The position numbers and the translations under genes were made by a program. A DNA stretch of 64,000 bases from Bauldia sp. (GTDB lineage: Bacteria > Pseudomonadota > Alphaproteobacteria > Rhizobiales > Kaistiaceae): assembly GCA_026126025.1 (NCBI GenBank), contig JAHCJZ010000008.1, positions 1 to 64,000 of the forward strand, read 5' to 3'. The notes beneath the pieces were generated by a model that saw only the letters and a list, made by a program, of their open reading frames with translations, was not told the origin of the DNA and did no database searches. Of the stretch, positions 21,666-30,212 are shown piece after piece. Each line of letters starts with the position of its first letter. Position 1 is the stretch's first letter.

Positions 21666-22799
21666 GTGAAGGAGCTGAAACGGCCCATCCTTGCGGCGGT
21701 CGCGCTGGCGGTCGCCACGGCGTGCGCCACCATGGCCGGGCTGGAGGCGGCCTATGGCCAGGGCCTCTTCCGCCAGATCATCGACGCCATCGTCGGCGAG
21801 CCGGCGGCGCCCGTGCAGCAGGCTCCGGCGGTGCCCGCACCGGCGGCAGCGCCGGTCCCCGCGCCGGCCGCGGCGCCGCCGGCGAATCCCGCCGTCGCCG
21901 CTGCCCGCGACGTCGCGAAGAACGAGGATGCGTTCACGCTGCTGGTGGTGGGCGACTTCCTCGCCAGCTCGCTCGCCAATGCGCTCGCCGACACCTATGT
22001 CGCGGAGCCGCGGATCGTGGTGGTCAACCGCACCAGCGGCTCCTCGGGCCTCGTGCGCGACGACTACTATGACTGGGTCGCGGAGCTGCCGGCGATCATC
22101 GCCGAGGTCGAGCCGGACTACATCGCCATCATGATCGGCACCAATGACCGGCAGGGGATCGCCGCGGCCCGCGGCGCGCTCGCGGTGCGGTCGCCGGAAT
22201 GGGACGTGGCCTATGGCGCGCGGGTCCAGGCGATCGCGGAGATCCTCGGCATGACCGGGCGCCCGGTGTTCTGGATCGGGATGCCGCCGATGCGGCCGAC
22301 CGCGATGTCGTCCGACATGGCGTTCTTCAACCGCCTCTACGGCGCCGCGATCGAAAGCGTCGGCGGCAGCTTCATCGACGTGTGGGACGCCTTCGCCGAC
22401 GCCGACGGACGGTTCACCGCGACCGGCCCGGACATTGCCGGCCAGCAGCGGACGCTGCGCGCCGACGATGGCTTCTCCTTCACCGGCGCCGGGCGCGAGA
22501 AGCTCGCCTATTATCTCGACCGCGAGATCCGGCTTCCCGGCATCGGCGACGCGGCGTCGAGCTTCCTCGCCTCCGACGATCCCGGCGACCGCATCGAGAT
22601 TCTCGCCGACGGCAGCCGCCAGGTGGTCGGTCCGATCATCGCGCTCGGCGAGCCGCCGCCGGGCGCCGCCACCGAGCTCCTCGGCGACGAGCCGGCGCTC
22701 CGTCCGCAGGAAGGCACCGACGCCTACCTCCTCCTCGTCCGCGGCCAGGCGCTCCCCCCCGTTCCGGGGCGGGTGGACGATTTCAGCTGGCCGAAGTGA
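21666..22799 (+). CDS. DUF459 / SGNH-hydrolase-like secreted protein
   Basis: A 377-residue protein starting with GTG after a purine-rich GGAG region. It has a signal peptide (1-30), an Ala/Pro-rich linker (residues about 45-75), then the SGNH-like fold: LLVVGDFLASSLA as block I, IMIGTNDRQG as block III and the C-terminal DDGFSFTGAGREKLAYY block with the catalytic-type His position uncertain. The usual nucleophile Ser of GDS is Phe here. DUF459 proteins sit with peptidoglycan or cellulose genes; here the neighbour is a lytic transglycosylase, suggesting a periplasmic envelope role (inference). Confidence 0.8.
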   Translation: MKELKRPILAAVALAVATACATMAGLEAAYGQGLFRQIIDAIVGEPAAPVQQAPAVPAPAAAPVPAPAAAPPANPAVAAARDVAKNEDAFTLLVVGDFLASSLANALADTYVAEPRIVVVNRTSGSSGLVRDDYYDWVAELPAIIAEVEPDYIAIMIGTNDRQGIAAARGALAVRSPEWDVAYGARVQAIAEILGMTGRPVFWIGMPPMRPTAMSSDMAFFNRLYGAAIESVGGSFIDVWDAFADADGRFTATGPDIAGQQRTLRADDGFSFTGAGREKLAYYLDREIRLPGIGDAASSFLASDDPGDRIEILADGSRQVVGPIIALGEPPPGAATELLGDEPALRPQEGTDAYLLLVRGQALPPVPGRVDDFSWPK

Positions 22800-22820
22800 C
22801 GCCGTCGGCGCTCCGCCATC

Positions 22821-22845
22821 AATGGGTCAAGCCCGGGACGGTGTG
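22821..22845. repeat. Repeat R3, right-end fragment
   Basis: AATGGGTCAAGCCCGGGACG followed by GTGTG is the right end of R3 (full copies at 51007 and 57126). Only this 25-base piece is present, just after the DUF459 gene. Confidence 0.8.
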
Positions 22846-23331
22846 CTGAGTGAGCGCGGCGGAGCTGCGACACACCCGGAATGGGAATCTTCGGCGCGCC
22901 CGCAACAATCCCTTGAATCGCGGGGGCAATGCGCGTATCTACGCGCCTGCCCAATTTCGCACGTGCCTGTGGTCGCACAGATGTCCGAGGGCGAACGCCG
23001 GACCAGGTTGGTCCGGAAGTGTTCGAAGGACGCGGCTTAAAGCAACGACGTAGCGGGCTTTTTTGGTCTCTGCCGGCTCTCCAAAGGCCGGGGTCACTGA
23101 AGAGGCACTACATCCTTGCCGGGCGTGCGGAGCGGGTTCTCCCGATCCAAGCGACGGCGGCGGCGACGAAGCCGGACAGCCCTGTCCGTTCGTTGACCGT
23201 CCCTGCAGACCGCCGGCCCTTTAGCCGGCAAACCGGTTCGCATTCCGAGTCCGTGAGGCCGTCTCCACATCGGCCGCGGACGAAGAGGGCGCACCGGGGT
23301 TCGCAACGCTTCGCTTGGGAGGACCCGGTCG
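22846..23331 (+). promoter_or_regulatory. Long structured leader of the ornithine decarboxylase gene
   Basis: There are 486 bases without a gene upstream of the decarboxylase. Its 3' part contains successive hairpins: GGACAG/CTGTCC (23174-23187), GCCGG/CCGGC (23212-23229) and a nested stem GTCCG..CGGAC enclosing GGCCG..CGGCC (23249-23281), ending about 50 bases before the start codon. A structured RNA called speF is known upstream of ornithine decarboxylase genes in Rhizobiales-type alphaproteobacteria. This leader is in the right place and of the right kind, but I cannot match the consensus by eye. Confidence 0.5.
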
Positions 23332-24468
23332 ATGACCGATCGCATCCGTGAGTTTCTGAGCCTCCGACGTCCGGACGGCCCGTGCCTCGTTGTCGACCTC
23401 GACGTCGTGCGCGACAACTACCGCACCTTCGCCACCGCGATGCCCGACACCCGCATCTTCTATGCGGTGAAGGCCAATCCGGCGCCGGAAGTGCTGCGCG
23501 CGCTCGCCGAGCTCGGCTCGAATTTCGACTGCGCCTCGCCGGTCGAGATCGAGGCGGTGCTCGATGCCGGTGCCGGGTCGGACCGCATCTCGTATGGCAA
23601 CACCATCAAGAAGGAGCGCGACATCCAGCGCGCCTTTGCGCTGGGCGTTCGCCTCTATGCGGTCGATTCGGTGGAAGAGGTCGAGAAGGTCGCGCGCGCC
23701 GCTCCGGGCAGCCGCGTCTTCTGCCGCATCCTGTGCAACGACACCGGCAACACCGCCGAATGGCCGCTGACGCGGAAGTTCGGCTGCGTGCCGGAGATGG
23801 CGGTCGACGTCCTGGAGCACGCGCATCGCGCGGGCCTGGAGGCGTTCGGCGTGTCGTTCCATGTCGGCTCGCAGCAGGGCAATGTCGAGGCTTGGGACGG
23901 CGCGCTGTCGGCCGCGGCCGCGGTGTTCCGCGCCTCGGCGGAGCGCGGCATCCAGCTCAAGATGGTCAATCTCGGCGGTGGTTTCCCGGCGAAATATCTG
24001 CGCGAGATGCCGACCGTCCGCCGCTACTCGATGGCCATCGGCTCGGCGCTGCGCAAGCATTTCGGCAACCGCCTGCCCGAGACGATCATCGAGCCCGGCC
24101 GCGGCATGGTCGGCGACGCCGGCCTGATCAAGGCCGAGGTCGTGCTGATCTCCCGCAAGGAGAAGGACGATCCGGTGCGCTGGGTCTATCTCGACATCGG
24201 CAAGTTCGGTGGCCTCGCCGAGACGATGGACGAGGCGATCCGCTACCCGATCCGCACCCGTCATGACGGGTCGGAAGCGGCGCCCTGCGTGCTGGCCGGC
24301 CCGACCTGCGATTCGGCGGACGTCCTCTACGAGAAGACGCCGTACGACCTGCCGATCTCGCTGACCATCGGCGACGAGGTGCTGATCGAGGGCGCGGGCG
24401 CCTACACCACGACCTACGCCTCGGTCGGCTTCAACGGCTTCGCGCCGCTCCGATCCTACGTGATCTAG
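23332..24468 (+). CDS. Ornithine decarboxylase (group IV PLP-dependent)
   Basis: A 378-residue alanine-racemase-fold decarboxylase that makes putrescine from ornithine. The PLP lysine is Lys47 in FYAVKANP. Further family sites are FDCASPVE, HVGSQQ, the phosphate-binding GGGFP and EPGR, and the catalytic Cys326 with following Asp in CDSAD. The size is that of the short eukaryotic-type ODC found in alphaproteobacteria; a lysine/ornithine dual specificity is possible. The homospermidine synthase at 26369 would use its product. GGAGGA stands eight bases before ATG 23332. Confidence 0.93.
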   Translation: MTDRIREFLSLRRPDGPCLVVDLDVVRDNYRTFATAMPDTRIFYAVKANPAPEVLRALAELGSNFDCASPVEIEAVLDAGAGSDRISYGNTIKKERDIQRAFALGVRLYAVDSVEEVEKVARAAPGSRVFCRILCNDTGNTAEWPLTRKFGCVPEMAVDVLEHAHRAGLEAFGVSFHVGSQQGNVEAWDGALSAAAAVFRASAERGIQLKMVNLGGGFPAKYLREMPTVRRYSMAIGSALRKHFGNRLPETIIEPGRGMVGDAGLIKAEVVLISRKEKDDPVRWVYLDIGKFGGLAETMDEAIRYPIRTRHDGSEAAPCVLAGPTCDSADVLYEKTPYDLPISLTIGDEVLIEGAGAYTTTYASVGFNGFAPLRSYVI

Positions 24469-24573
24469 GCGGGCTTCGCGCCCGCCCCTGACCCGCGCCG
24501 CCTTCGGGCGGCGCGGGTCTCGCTCACGCACACTGCCGCGCGGCGGACCTCTCCGGAGGCAAGGATCACGACC

Positions 24574-25116
24574 ATGACGATCACCATCGACACCGAACGC
24601 CCCGCCGACATTGGCGGCCGCGAAGCGCTGCTCGACCGCGCGATGGGCGAGGAGCGCTTCCTCAAGCCGTCGCAGCGCCTGCGCGACGGCCGCGACGCCG
24701 CGCAGGGCCTGTCGCTCGTCGCCCGCGACGGCGGCGCCGTGGTCGGCACGGTGCGGCTGTGGCCGGTCGAGGCCGGCGGCCGTCCGGCGCTGCTCCTCGG
24801 CCCGCTCGCGGTCGACCCGGCGCATCAGGGCGCGGGCATCGGCTCGAAGCTGATGCGCCGCGCGCTCAACCGCGCGACCGCCTTCGGCCATGGCGCGGTG
24901 ATCCTCGTCGGCGATGCGGCCTATTATGCCCGCTTCGGCTTCGACGCGGCGCTCACCCGCGATCTCGCCATGCCGGGCGACGTCGATTCGCGCCGCTTCC
25001 TCGGCCTCGAGCTGCGGAAGGGCGCGCTGGCCGGCGCGACCGGCGCGGTGACCGCACCGCAGCTTCCCGCGGCGGCCGTCCCGGCGCTGGTGTGGAGCGA
25101 CCGCGCCGCCGCGTAG
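24574..25116 (+). CDS. GNAT family N-acetyltransferase
   Basis: A 180-residue acyltransferase of the YhbS-like group. The acetyl-CoA pyrophosphate loop is HQGAGIGSKLM in LAVDPAHQGAGIG (residues about 80-92), followed by VGDAAYYARFGF, a typical YhbS feature. AAGGA precedes the ATG. The substrate is unknown; location between two polyamine genes makes a polyamine substrate conceivable but not supported by sequence. Confidence 0.88.
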   Translation: MTITIDTERPADIGGREALLDRAMGEERFLKPSQRLRDGRDAAQGLSLVARDGGAVVGTVRLWPVEAGGRPALLLGPLAVDPAHQGAGIGSKLMRRALNRATAFGHGAVILVGDAAYYARFGFDAALTRDLAMPGDVDSRRFLGLELRKGALAGATGAVTAPQLPAAAVPALVWSDRAAA

Positions 25117-25131
25117 CGGCGAGGGCTTCCG

Positions 25132-25650
25132 TCATGCGACGGAGGCTGGCCCGGAGGGGCAGAAGATCTGCATCAGCCGCTCCGCGATCTCGCTCGCGAG
25201 CGGCGCGATCTCGGCGCGGAAGGCCTCCGAGTAGGAGAGGATGAAGGTGAGGTGGCGGCGGCCTTCGCATTCCGCGCGGATGCGGGTCCGGACGCCGCGG
25301 CCGTCCACCACGCCAATGAACGAGGCCTCCGCTTCGCCGGAAAGCTCGATGCTGAGAGTGCCGCCGCCGTCGAGGAAGGAGTCGCGCTGTCGGGCGTACT
25401 CAGCCGCGACGCCGCCCGGTCCGAGCGGACCGGAGAGCACGATGAGGCTCGCATCGCCGCCGGCAAAGCTGAACGCCATGCCGCTGTCGCCGTCCGTCGG
25501 CGCGAGCTCGTGGAAACCGGGCGGGATGCCGGCGATGTAGCCGAGGTCGAGCTTCTTCCAGATCGTCCAGTCCGCCGGCGCCGTGTCCGGCGACGCGATG
25601 ACCGGCACGATCGCGGCCAGCAGGGCAGCGACGGCAGTCAGCGCGGGCAT
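25132..25650 (-). CDS. Hypothetical secreted protein, paralogue of 25716-26222
   Basis: A 172-residue protein with a signal peptide (1-19). The mature chain has W..WKKLDLGYIAGIPPGF near the start and RIRAECEGRRHLTFILSY ... EIAPLASEI near the end. The neighbouring gene product matches these blocks (HGFEVLVPPGF; RIRIEPRCGDRMMAFMLLY ... EIEPLIPEL). No known domain is recognised. The start is taken where a signal peptide appears; the frame runs open far upstream without coding character. Confidence 0.75.
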   Translation of the reverse strand: MPALTAVAALLAAIVPVIASPDTAPADWTIWKKLDLGYIAGIPPGFHELAPTDGDSGMAFSFAGGDASLIVLSGPLGPGGVAAEYARQRDSFLDGGGTLSIELSGEAEASFIGVVDGRGVRTRIRAECEGRRHLTFILSYSEAFRAEIAPLASEIAERLMQIFCPSGPASVA

Positions 25651-25715
25651 GGCCGGTGCTTCGCTTCCCCTCCGCGGGCGCCGGCGGAGGGGGAAACGAC
25701 CGTCATCGCCATCGT

Positions 25716-26222
25716 TCAGTCGTCCTCGGGCGTCACGGAACAATCGCCCTCGCTCAGGCCGGCGTCGAGCTCGGGGATGAGCGGCTCGATCTCGGCGGCA
25801 ACCGCGGCGGCGTAGAGCAGCATGAAGGCCATCATCCGGTCGCCGCAGCGCGGCTCGATCCGGATGCGGATGACGCTTTCGCCGGCGGTTCCCGAAAGGG
25901 TCACCCAGTCGGCGGCTTCCTCGCGCTCGATCGTCCAGCCGGCGTTGACCAGGAAGTCCTGGAACTGGTCGGCGTAGACCAGGAAGGTGATGTCGACCTC
26001 GCTGGGACCGGCGGACAGCGCCAGCTCGGCGGCGCCCGACGGCAGGGCGAAACCGCGTTCGCCATTGACGCTCGGCTCCGCATCCGGCTCGAAGCCGGGC
26101 GGAACGAGAACTTCGAAGCCATGCTGCTCGCTCTGATAGGTCGTCCAGGACTGGGCGACGGCGGCGGTGGCGGTGGCCAGCGCGGCAAGCGGCGCGGCGA
26201 ATGCGAAAGTGCGAAGCTTCAT
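25716..26222 (-). CDS. Hypothetical secreted protein, paralogue of 25132-25650
   Basis: A 168-residue protein with a signal peptide (1-23, AVA-Q). The mature part starts WTTYQSEQHGFEVLVPPGFEP and has two cysteines (EPRCGD and GDCSVT). It shares blocks and overall layout with the next gene downstream, so the two arose by tandem duplication. It is first in the pair; 65 bases separate them. It is divergent from homospermidine synthase. Function unknown. Confidence 0.8.
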   Translation of the reverse strand: MKLRTFAFAAPLAALATATAAVAQSWTTYQSEQHGFEVLVPPGFEPDAEPSVNGERGFALPSGAAELALSAGPSEVDITFLVYADQFQDFLVNAGWTIEREEAADWVTLSGTAGESVIRIRIEPRCGDRMMAFMLLYAAAVAAEIEPLIPELDAGLSEGDCSVTPEDD

Positions 26223-26368
26223 AGGATCCTCCCGGGCCGGAGCTTATCGCGCGGTTGCCCTTGCCGCCATGAGGCGCTAGCTCGATGGGGCCGGCGCGCA
26301 GATGACAGCGGCTGCCGCCGGCTTCCCCCTCCGCCACCGTCAGCCCCTTCGAGGAGAGAGGACTTCCG

Positions 26369-27805
26369 ATGACCGAGTGGACCGTTCACGGCCGGATCGA
26401 CGGCCCGATCGTGATGATCGGCTTCGGCTCGATCGGCCGCGGCACGCTGCCGCTGATCGAGCGCCATTTCACCTATGACAAGGCGCGCATGGTGGTGGTC
26501 GATCCGGACGACGAGAACGCCGCCATCATCGAGCAGCACGGCGTGCGCTTCCTCAAGGAAGCGGTGACGCGCGACAACTATCGCACGCTGCTGACGCCGC
26601 TCCTCACCGCGGGTGGCGGGCGCGGCTTCTGCGTCAACCTCTCGGTCGACACCTCGTCGCTTGACCTGATGCGGCTCTGTCGCGAGCTCGGCGTGCCCTA
26701 TATCGACACTGTCGTCGAGCCATGGCCCGGCTTCTATTTCGACAAGAATGCGCCAGCCGAGGCGCGCACCAACCATGCGCTGCGCGAGACGGTGCGCGAG
26801 GAGAAGCGGAAGAACCCCGGCGGCACCACGGCGGTCTCCACCTGCGGCGCCAATCCCGGGATGGTGTCCTGGTTCGTGAAGCAGGCGCTCCTCGACATTG
26901 CCCGCGACACCGGCGTCGCCGTGACCGCGCCGGCGCAGGACGACCGCGACGGCTGGGCGCGGCTGATGCAGCGGCTCGGCGTCAAGGGCGTCCACATCGC
27001 CGAGCGCGACACGCAGCGGGCGAAAAGCCCGAAGCCGATGAACGTCTTCGTCAACACATGGTCGGTCGAGGGCTTCCTCTCCGAGGGGATGCAGCCGGCC
27101 GAGCTCGGCTACGGCACGCACGAGACCTGGATGCCGGAGAACGCCCACCGCCATTCCTACGGCGCGAAGGCGGGCATCTACCTGCTGCAGCCGGGCGCCA
27201 ACACGCGGGTGCGCAGCTGGTGCCCGACGCCGGGTCCGCAATACGGCTTCCTCGTCACCCACAATGAGGCGATCTCGATCGCCGACTACTACACCGTCCG
27301 CGAGGGGGAGGCGGTGGTCTACCGCCCGACCTGCCACTACGCCTATCACCCGGCGGACGATGCGGTGCTGTCGCTCCACGAGTTCTTCGGCCGCGGCGGC
27401 GAGCGCCAGCAGGCCTGGCACATCCTCGACGAGAACGAGATCGTCGACGGCATCGACGAGCTCGGCGTCCTCCTCTACGGCCACGGCAAGAACGCCTACT
27501 GGTACGGCTCGCAGCTCTCGATCGAAGAGACGCGGCAGCTCGCGCCCTATCAGAACGCGACCGGCCTCCAGGTGTCGTCGGCGGTGCTCGCCGGCATGGT
27601 GTGGGCGCTGGAGAACCCCGACGCCGGCATCGTCGAAGCCGACGAGATGGACTTCCGCCGCTGCCTTGAGGTGCAGATCCCCTATCTCGGTCCGGTGAAG
27701 GGCACCTACACCGACTGGACCCCGCTCACCGGCCGCCCGGGCTTCTACCCGGAGGACGTCGACGCCTCCGACCCGTGGCAGTTCCGGAACGTGCTGGTGC
27801 GGTAG
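26369..27805 (+). CDS. hss: Homospermidine synthase
   Basis: A 478-residue NAD-dependent enzyme that condenses two putrescines, or putrescine and spermidine, to sym-homospermidine. The Rossmann motif is MIGFGSIGRGTLPLI at residues about 16-30. NLSVDTSSLDLM, PYIDTVVEPWPG, STCGANPGMVSWFVKQAL and the C-terminal PYLGPVKGTYTDW are hallmarks of the family. Length is exactly typical. Together with the ornithine decarboxylase 1.9 kb upstream it forms a short putrescine-to-homospermidine route. GGAGAGAGGA precedes the ATG. Confidence 0.95.
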   Translation: MTEWTVHGRIDGPIVMIGFGSIGRGTLPLIERHFTYDKARMVVVDPDDENAAIIEQHGVRFLKEAVTRDNYRTLLTPLLTAGGGRGFCVNLSVDTSSLDLMRLCRELGVPYIDTVVEPWPGFYFDKNAPAEARTNHALRETVREEKRKNPGGTTAVSTCGANPGMVSWFVKQALLDIARDTGVAVTAPAQDDRDGWARLMQRLGVKGVHIAERDTQRAKSPKPMNVFVNTWSVEGFLSEGMQPAELGYGTHETWMPENAHRHSYGAKAGIYLLQPGANTRVRSWCPTPGPQYGFLVTHNEAISIADYYTVREGEAVVYRPTCHYAYHPADDAVLSLHEFFGRGGERQQAWHILDENEIVDGIDELGVLLYGHGKNAYWYGSQLSIEETRQLAPYQNATGLQVSSAVLAGMVWALENPDAGIVEADEMDFRRCLEVQIPYLGPVKGTYTDWTPLTGRPGFYPEDVDASDPWQFRNVLVR

Positions 27806-27840
27806 AACCTCCCGTTTCCTCGCGAGAGGCAAGAGCCGAC

Positions 27841-28008
27841 GGTCCTTCGAGGCCCCGGCTTCACAAATTGTCGAAGTTGGGAACACCCCACTTCGACTGC
27901 CGGGGCACCTCAGGATGAGGTCTTCTTGGAGGAATGCCCAGCCGCAATGCCGTTCCCAATCTCCGGGACCTCATCCTGAGGTGCTCGCGCAGCGAGCCTC
28001 GAAGGACC
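27841..28008. repeat. Intergenic palindromic repeat R6
   Basis: A 168-base element bounded by 13-base perfect inverted repeats, GGTCCTTCGAGGC and GCCTCGAAGGACC. It contains the internal mirror pair CCTCAGGATGAGG / CCTCATCCTGAGG. No coding content. This type of sequence is common in alphaproteobacterial intergenic regions. Confidence 0.85.
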
Positions 28009-28143
28009 CGCGGCTGGTCGCCGGACCGGCGGCGGCCAACCCCCACCGCCAAATTGGTCTGGGTATGGGGGCCGGTGCCCGCTTGTTTCCGACAGCGGGT
28101 TCGGGGAGGATCGCGCCGAATGCGCCGCCCCGGGGGACTTGCC

Positions 28144-28497
28144 ATGCGCCAGATTGCTGTCCGCCTGCTGAGCGTCGTTGCCGCTTTCGCCTTCGCGGCG
28201 AGCCTCGTCTTTGCCGCGAGCGCGGCGCGGGCGCAAAGCGATGCGGAGGAGGCGTTCCAGACCAGCCTCCTCCAGCAGCAGCTCGGCATCATGGCCGCGA
28301 TCTGGATCAATGACGAGTCGCCTGACCTGTCGCTCTACGACACGGTGGCGTTCGTGATCTGCATCGTCGAGGCGATCCGCGACCTGCCGGTCGAGGTGAA
28401 GGAAGAGATGCTGGCGCAGGAGAATTTCGACGACGCGCTCGCCCTCGCGGTGACGGTCAACCCCGAGGCCGAGATGCGGTTGGCGGCGTGCATCTGA
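28144..28497 (+). CDS. Hypothetical secreted protein
   Basis: A 117-residue protein with a signal peptide (residues 1-30, ARA-Q). The mature part is helical and acidic, with two cysteines (VICIVEAI and the penultimate residue Cys). It is similar in layout to the product of 29604-30212. Its stop overlaps the start of the DUF4424 gene (TGATG), which indicates translational coupling. No known family recognised. Confidence 0.75.
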   Translation: MRQIAVRLLSVVAAFAFAASLVFAASAARAQSDAEEAFQTSLLQQQLGIMAAIWINDESPDLSLYDTVAFVICIVEAIRDLPVEVKEEMLAQENFDDALALAVTVNPEAEMRLAACI

Positions 28498-29462
28498 TGC
28501 GGCGGGCGGTTCTCACCCTCGCGGCCGCCGCGGCTCTCGCCGCACCGGCGCTCGCCAATGACTCGACCGCCGAGATCGGCGCCGGCGGGATCGAGATGGT
28601 CTACAATTCGGCCATCGAGATGATGAGCGAGGATCTCTATATCTCGGCCGACGAAATCCGCGTCCGCTACGTCTTCCGCAACGTCACCAAGGAAGCGCGG
28701 ACCTTCACCATCGCCTTCCCGCTGCCGCCGCTCGACGCGCAGTACTACGACACCGTCGGGATGACGGTGTTCCCCGACACGGAGTCCGAGAACTATGTCG
28801 GCTTCTCGGTGGCGGTGGACGGCGTCCCGCTCCAGCCCGCGGTGATGAACCGCGTCACCGCGCTCGGCGTCGACCGCACCGCGGAGATGGCGGCGTTCGG
28901 CCTGCCGCTCCATCCCGCCGGCCTGGCGACGGGGGAAGCGATTGCGGCGTTGACCCCGCAGCAGCTGCGCGAGGCGAACGCGCTCGGACTCCTCCTGGTC
29001 GAGGAATGGGGCACGCTGCCGGCGTGGAAGCTGGAGACGGTGTTCTACTGGGAGCAGACCTTCCCGGCTGGCGCCGAGGTGGTGGTCGAGCACCGTTACC
29101 AGCCGGTGGTCGGCTACGGCTTCTTCGGCGACTACGCCTTCACCGACCCCTATTATGTCGACAATTACTGCATGGACGATGCGTTCAGGGCCGGCGCGCA
29201 GAATCGCATGGGCGGCGATGCGGAGTTCCCTTATCTCAACGAGCGGCGGCTCTCCTACATCCTCACCACGGGCGCCAACTGGGCCGGCCCGATCGGCACC
29301 TTCCACCTCACCGTCGACAAGGGCTCGCCCGACGCGCTCGTCTCGTTCTGCGCCGAGGGCGACGTGGTGAAGACGGGCAACACGACGTTCGAGATGACGA
29401 TCACCAATTTCTACCCGGTGCTCGACCTTCACGTCCTCCTCGTCGCGCCGGTGGATTGGTGA
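28497..29462 (+). CDS. DUF4424-like secreted protein
   Basis: A 321-residue protein with a signal peptide (ending ALAND). The mature N-terminus DSTAEIGAGGIEMV, followed by the S-E-D-L-Y-I-S block and VRYVFRNVTKEARTFTIAFPLPPL, fits the DUF4424 family of secreted proteins. It contains WKLETVFYWEQTFPAG and a cysteine pair region (YCMDDAF, SFCAEGD). Role unknown; beta-sandwich folds have been suggested for the family (not verifiable here). Starts inside the stop of the previous gene. Confidence 0.75.
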   Translation: MRRAVLTLAAAAALAAPALANDSTAEIGAGGIEMVYNSAIEMMSEDLYISADEIRVRYVFRNVTKEARTFTIAFPLPPLDAQYYDTVGMTVFPDTESENYVGFSVAVDGVPLQPAVMNRVTALGVDRTAEMAAFGLPLHPAGLATGEAIAALTPQQLREANALGLLLVEEWGTLPAWKLETVFYWEQTFPAGAEVVVEHRYQPVVGYGFFGDYAFTDPYYVDNYCMDDAFRAGAQNRMGGDAEFPYLNERRLSYILTTGANWAGPIGTFHLTVDKGSPDALVSFCAEGDVVKTGNTTFEMTITNFYPVLDLHVLLVAPVDW

Positions 29463-29603
29463 GGCGGCCGGCCGCGGGGTGACGGCGGGCCGGCGGCGGG
29501 CTAGACCTAGCCGCCCTTGCCGCGGGCATCCGCCCCGGCGGCGCAACCCCATCACCATGCCGGCCGTTTCTTCGGCGGGTTCCGGCCAGTCTCAGGAGCT
29601 TCC

Positions 29604-30212
29604 ATGTCGATCAAACGCAGCCTCGCCATCCTGGCGGCGCCGGCCCTTCTGCTTTCGCCGGCGCTGGCGCAGGGGGGCGCCGACGACGAGATCCGCGCCA
29701 TCGTCGCGGCCTGGGTGGCGGAGGAGAGCGGGAACGACGTGCCCGCGGTGGTGCAGAGCTTCGCCACCGCCTGCTTCAGCGATCTCATCATCGCGCTGCC
29801 GGAAGAGGCGCGCGCCACCTTCCTCGGCGAGGATACGTTCGTGGACCGCATGGACGCGATCGTCGAGACGCATCCCGAGTTCAACGTGTCCGTGCGGGTC
29901 GATTTCCAGAACTGCGGCGAGACGGTGGTGCTCGGCCTCGACGCCTATGCTTGGGTCAGCACGACGCTGATCGACGCGCCGGTGGAGGAGGTCGACACGA
30001 TGACCGCCTGCTATCTCGAGGCGATCCATCCGCTGCCCTCGGCGGCGAAGGAGTTCATCTACAACGCCGAGACCTTTGCGATCGGCGCCGCCGATCTCAT
30101 CGCCAACCAGCCGGAGGAAGCGGGCGACCTCGCTGAGCGGATGAACACCTGCGGGTGGTCGGCGACCGTCGATCCGGACAGCGGATCCTCGGCAGAGGAG
30201 CCGGCCGGCTAG
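29604..30212 (+). CDS. Hypothetical secreted protein
   Basis: A 202-residue protein with a signal peptide (1-22, ALA-Q) and an AGGAG sequence before ATG 29604. The helical mature part has four cysteines (TACFSD, NCGE, ACYLEA, NTCGWS), enough for two disulfides. It resembles the 28144 product in length of helices and acidic character. Its stop codon lies within a CTAG that also holds the stop of the convergent WD40 gene. Confidence 0.75.
   Translation: MSIKRSLAILAAPALLLSPALAQGGADDEIRAIVAAWVAEESGNDVPAVVQSFATACFSDLIIALPEEARATFLGEDTFVDRMDAIVETHPEFNVSVRVDFQNCGETVVLGLDAYAWVSTTLIDAPVEEVDTMTACYLEAIHPLPSAAKEFIYNAETFAIGAADLIANQPEEAGDLAERMNTCGWSATVDPDSGSSAEEPAG

Noticed and set aside
22861..23351. Small open frames in the ornithine decarboxylase leader
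   Set aside because: No ribosome sites and skewed composition; a short leader peptide cannot be excluded but I cannot point to one.
27841..28008. Possible CRISPR array or IS element at R6
   Set aside because: Only one pair of inverted ends, no regular spacers and no transposase frame.
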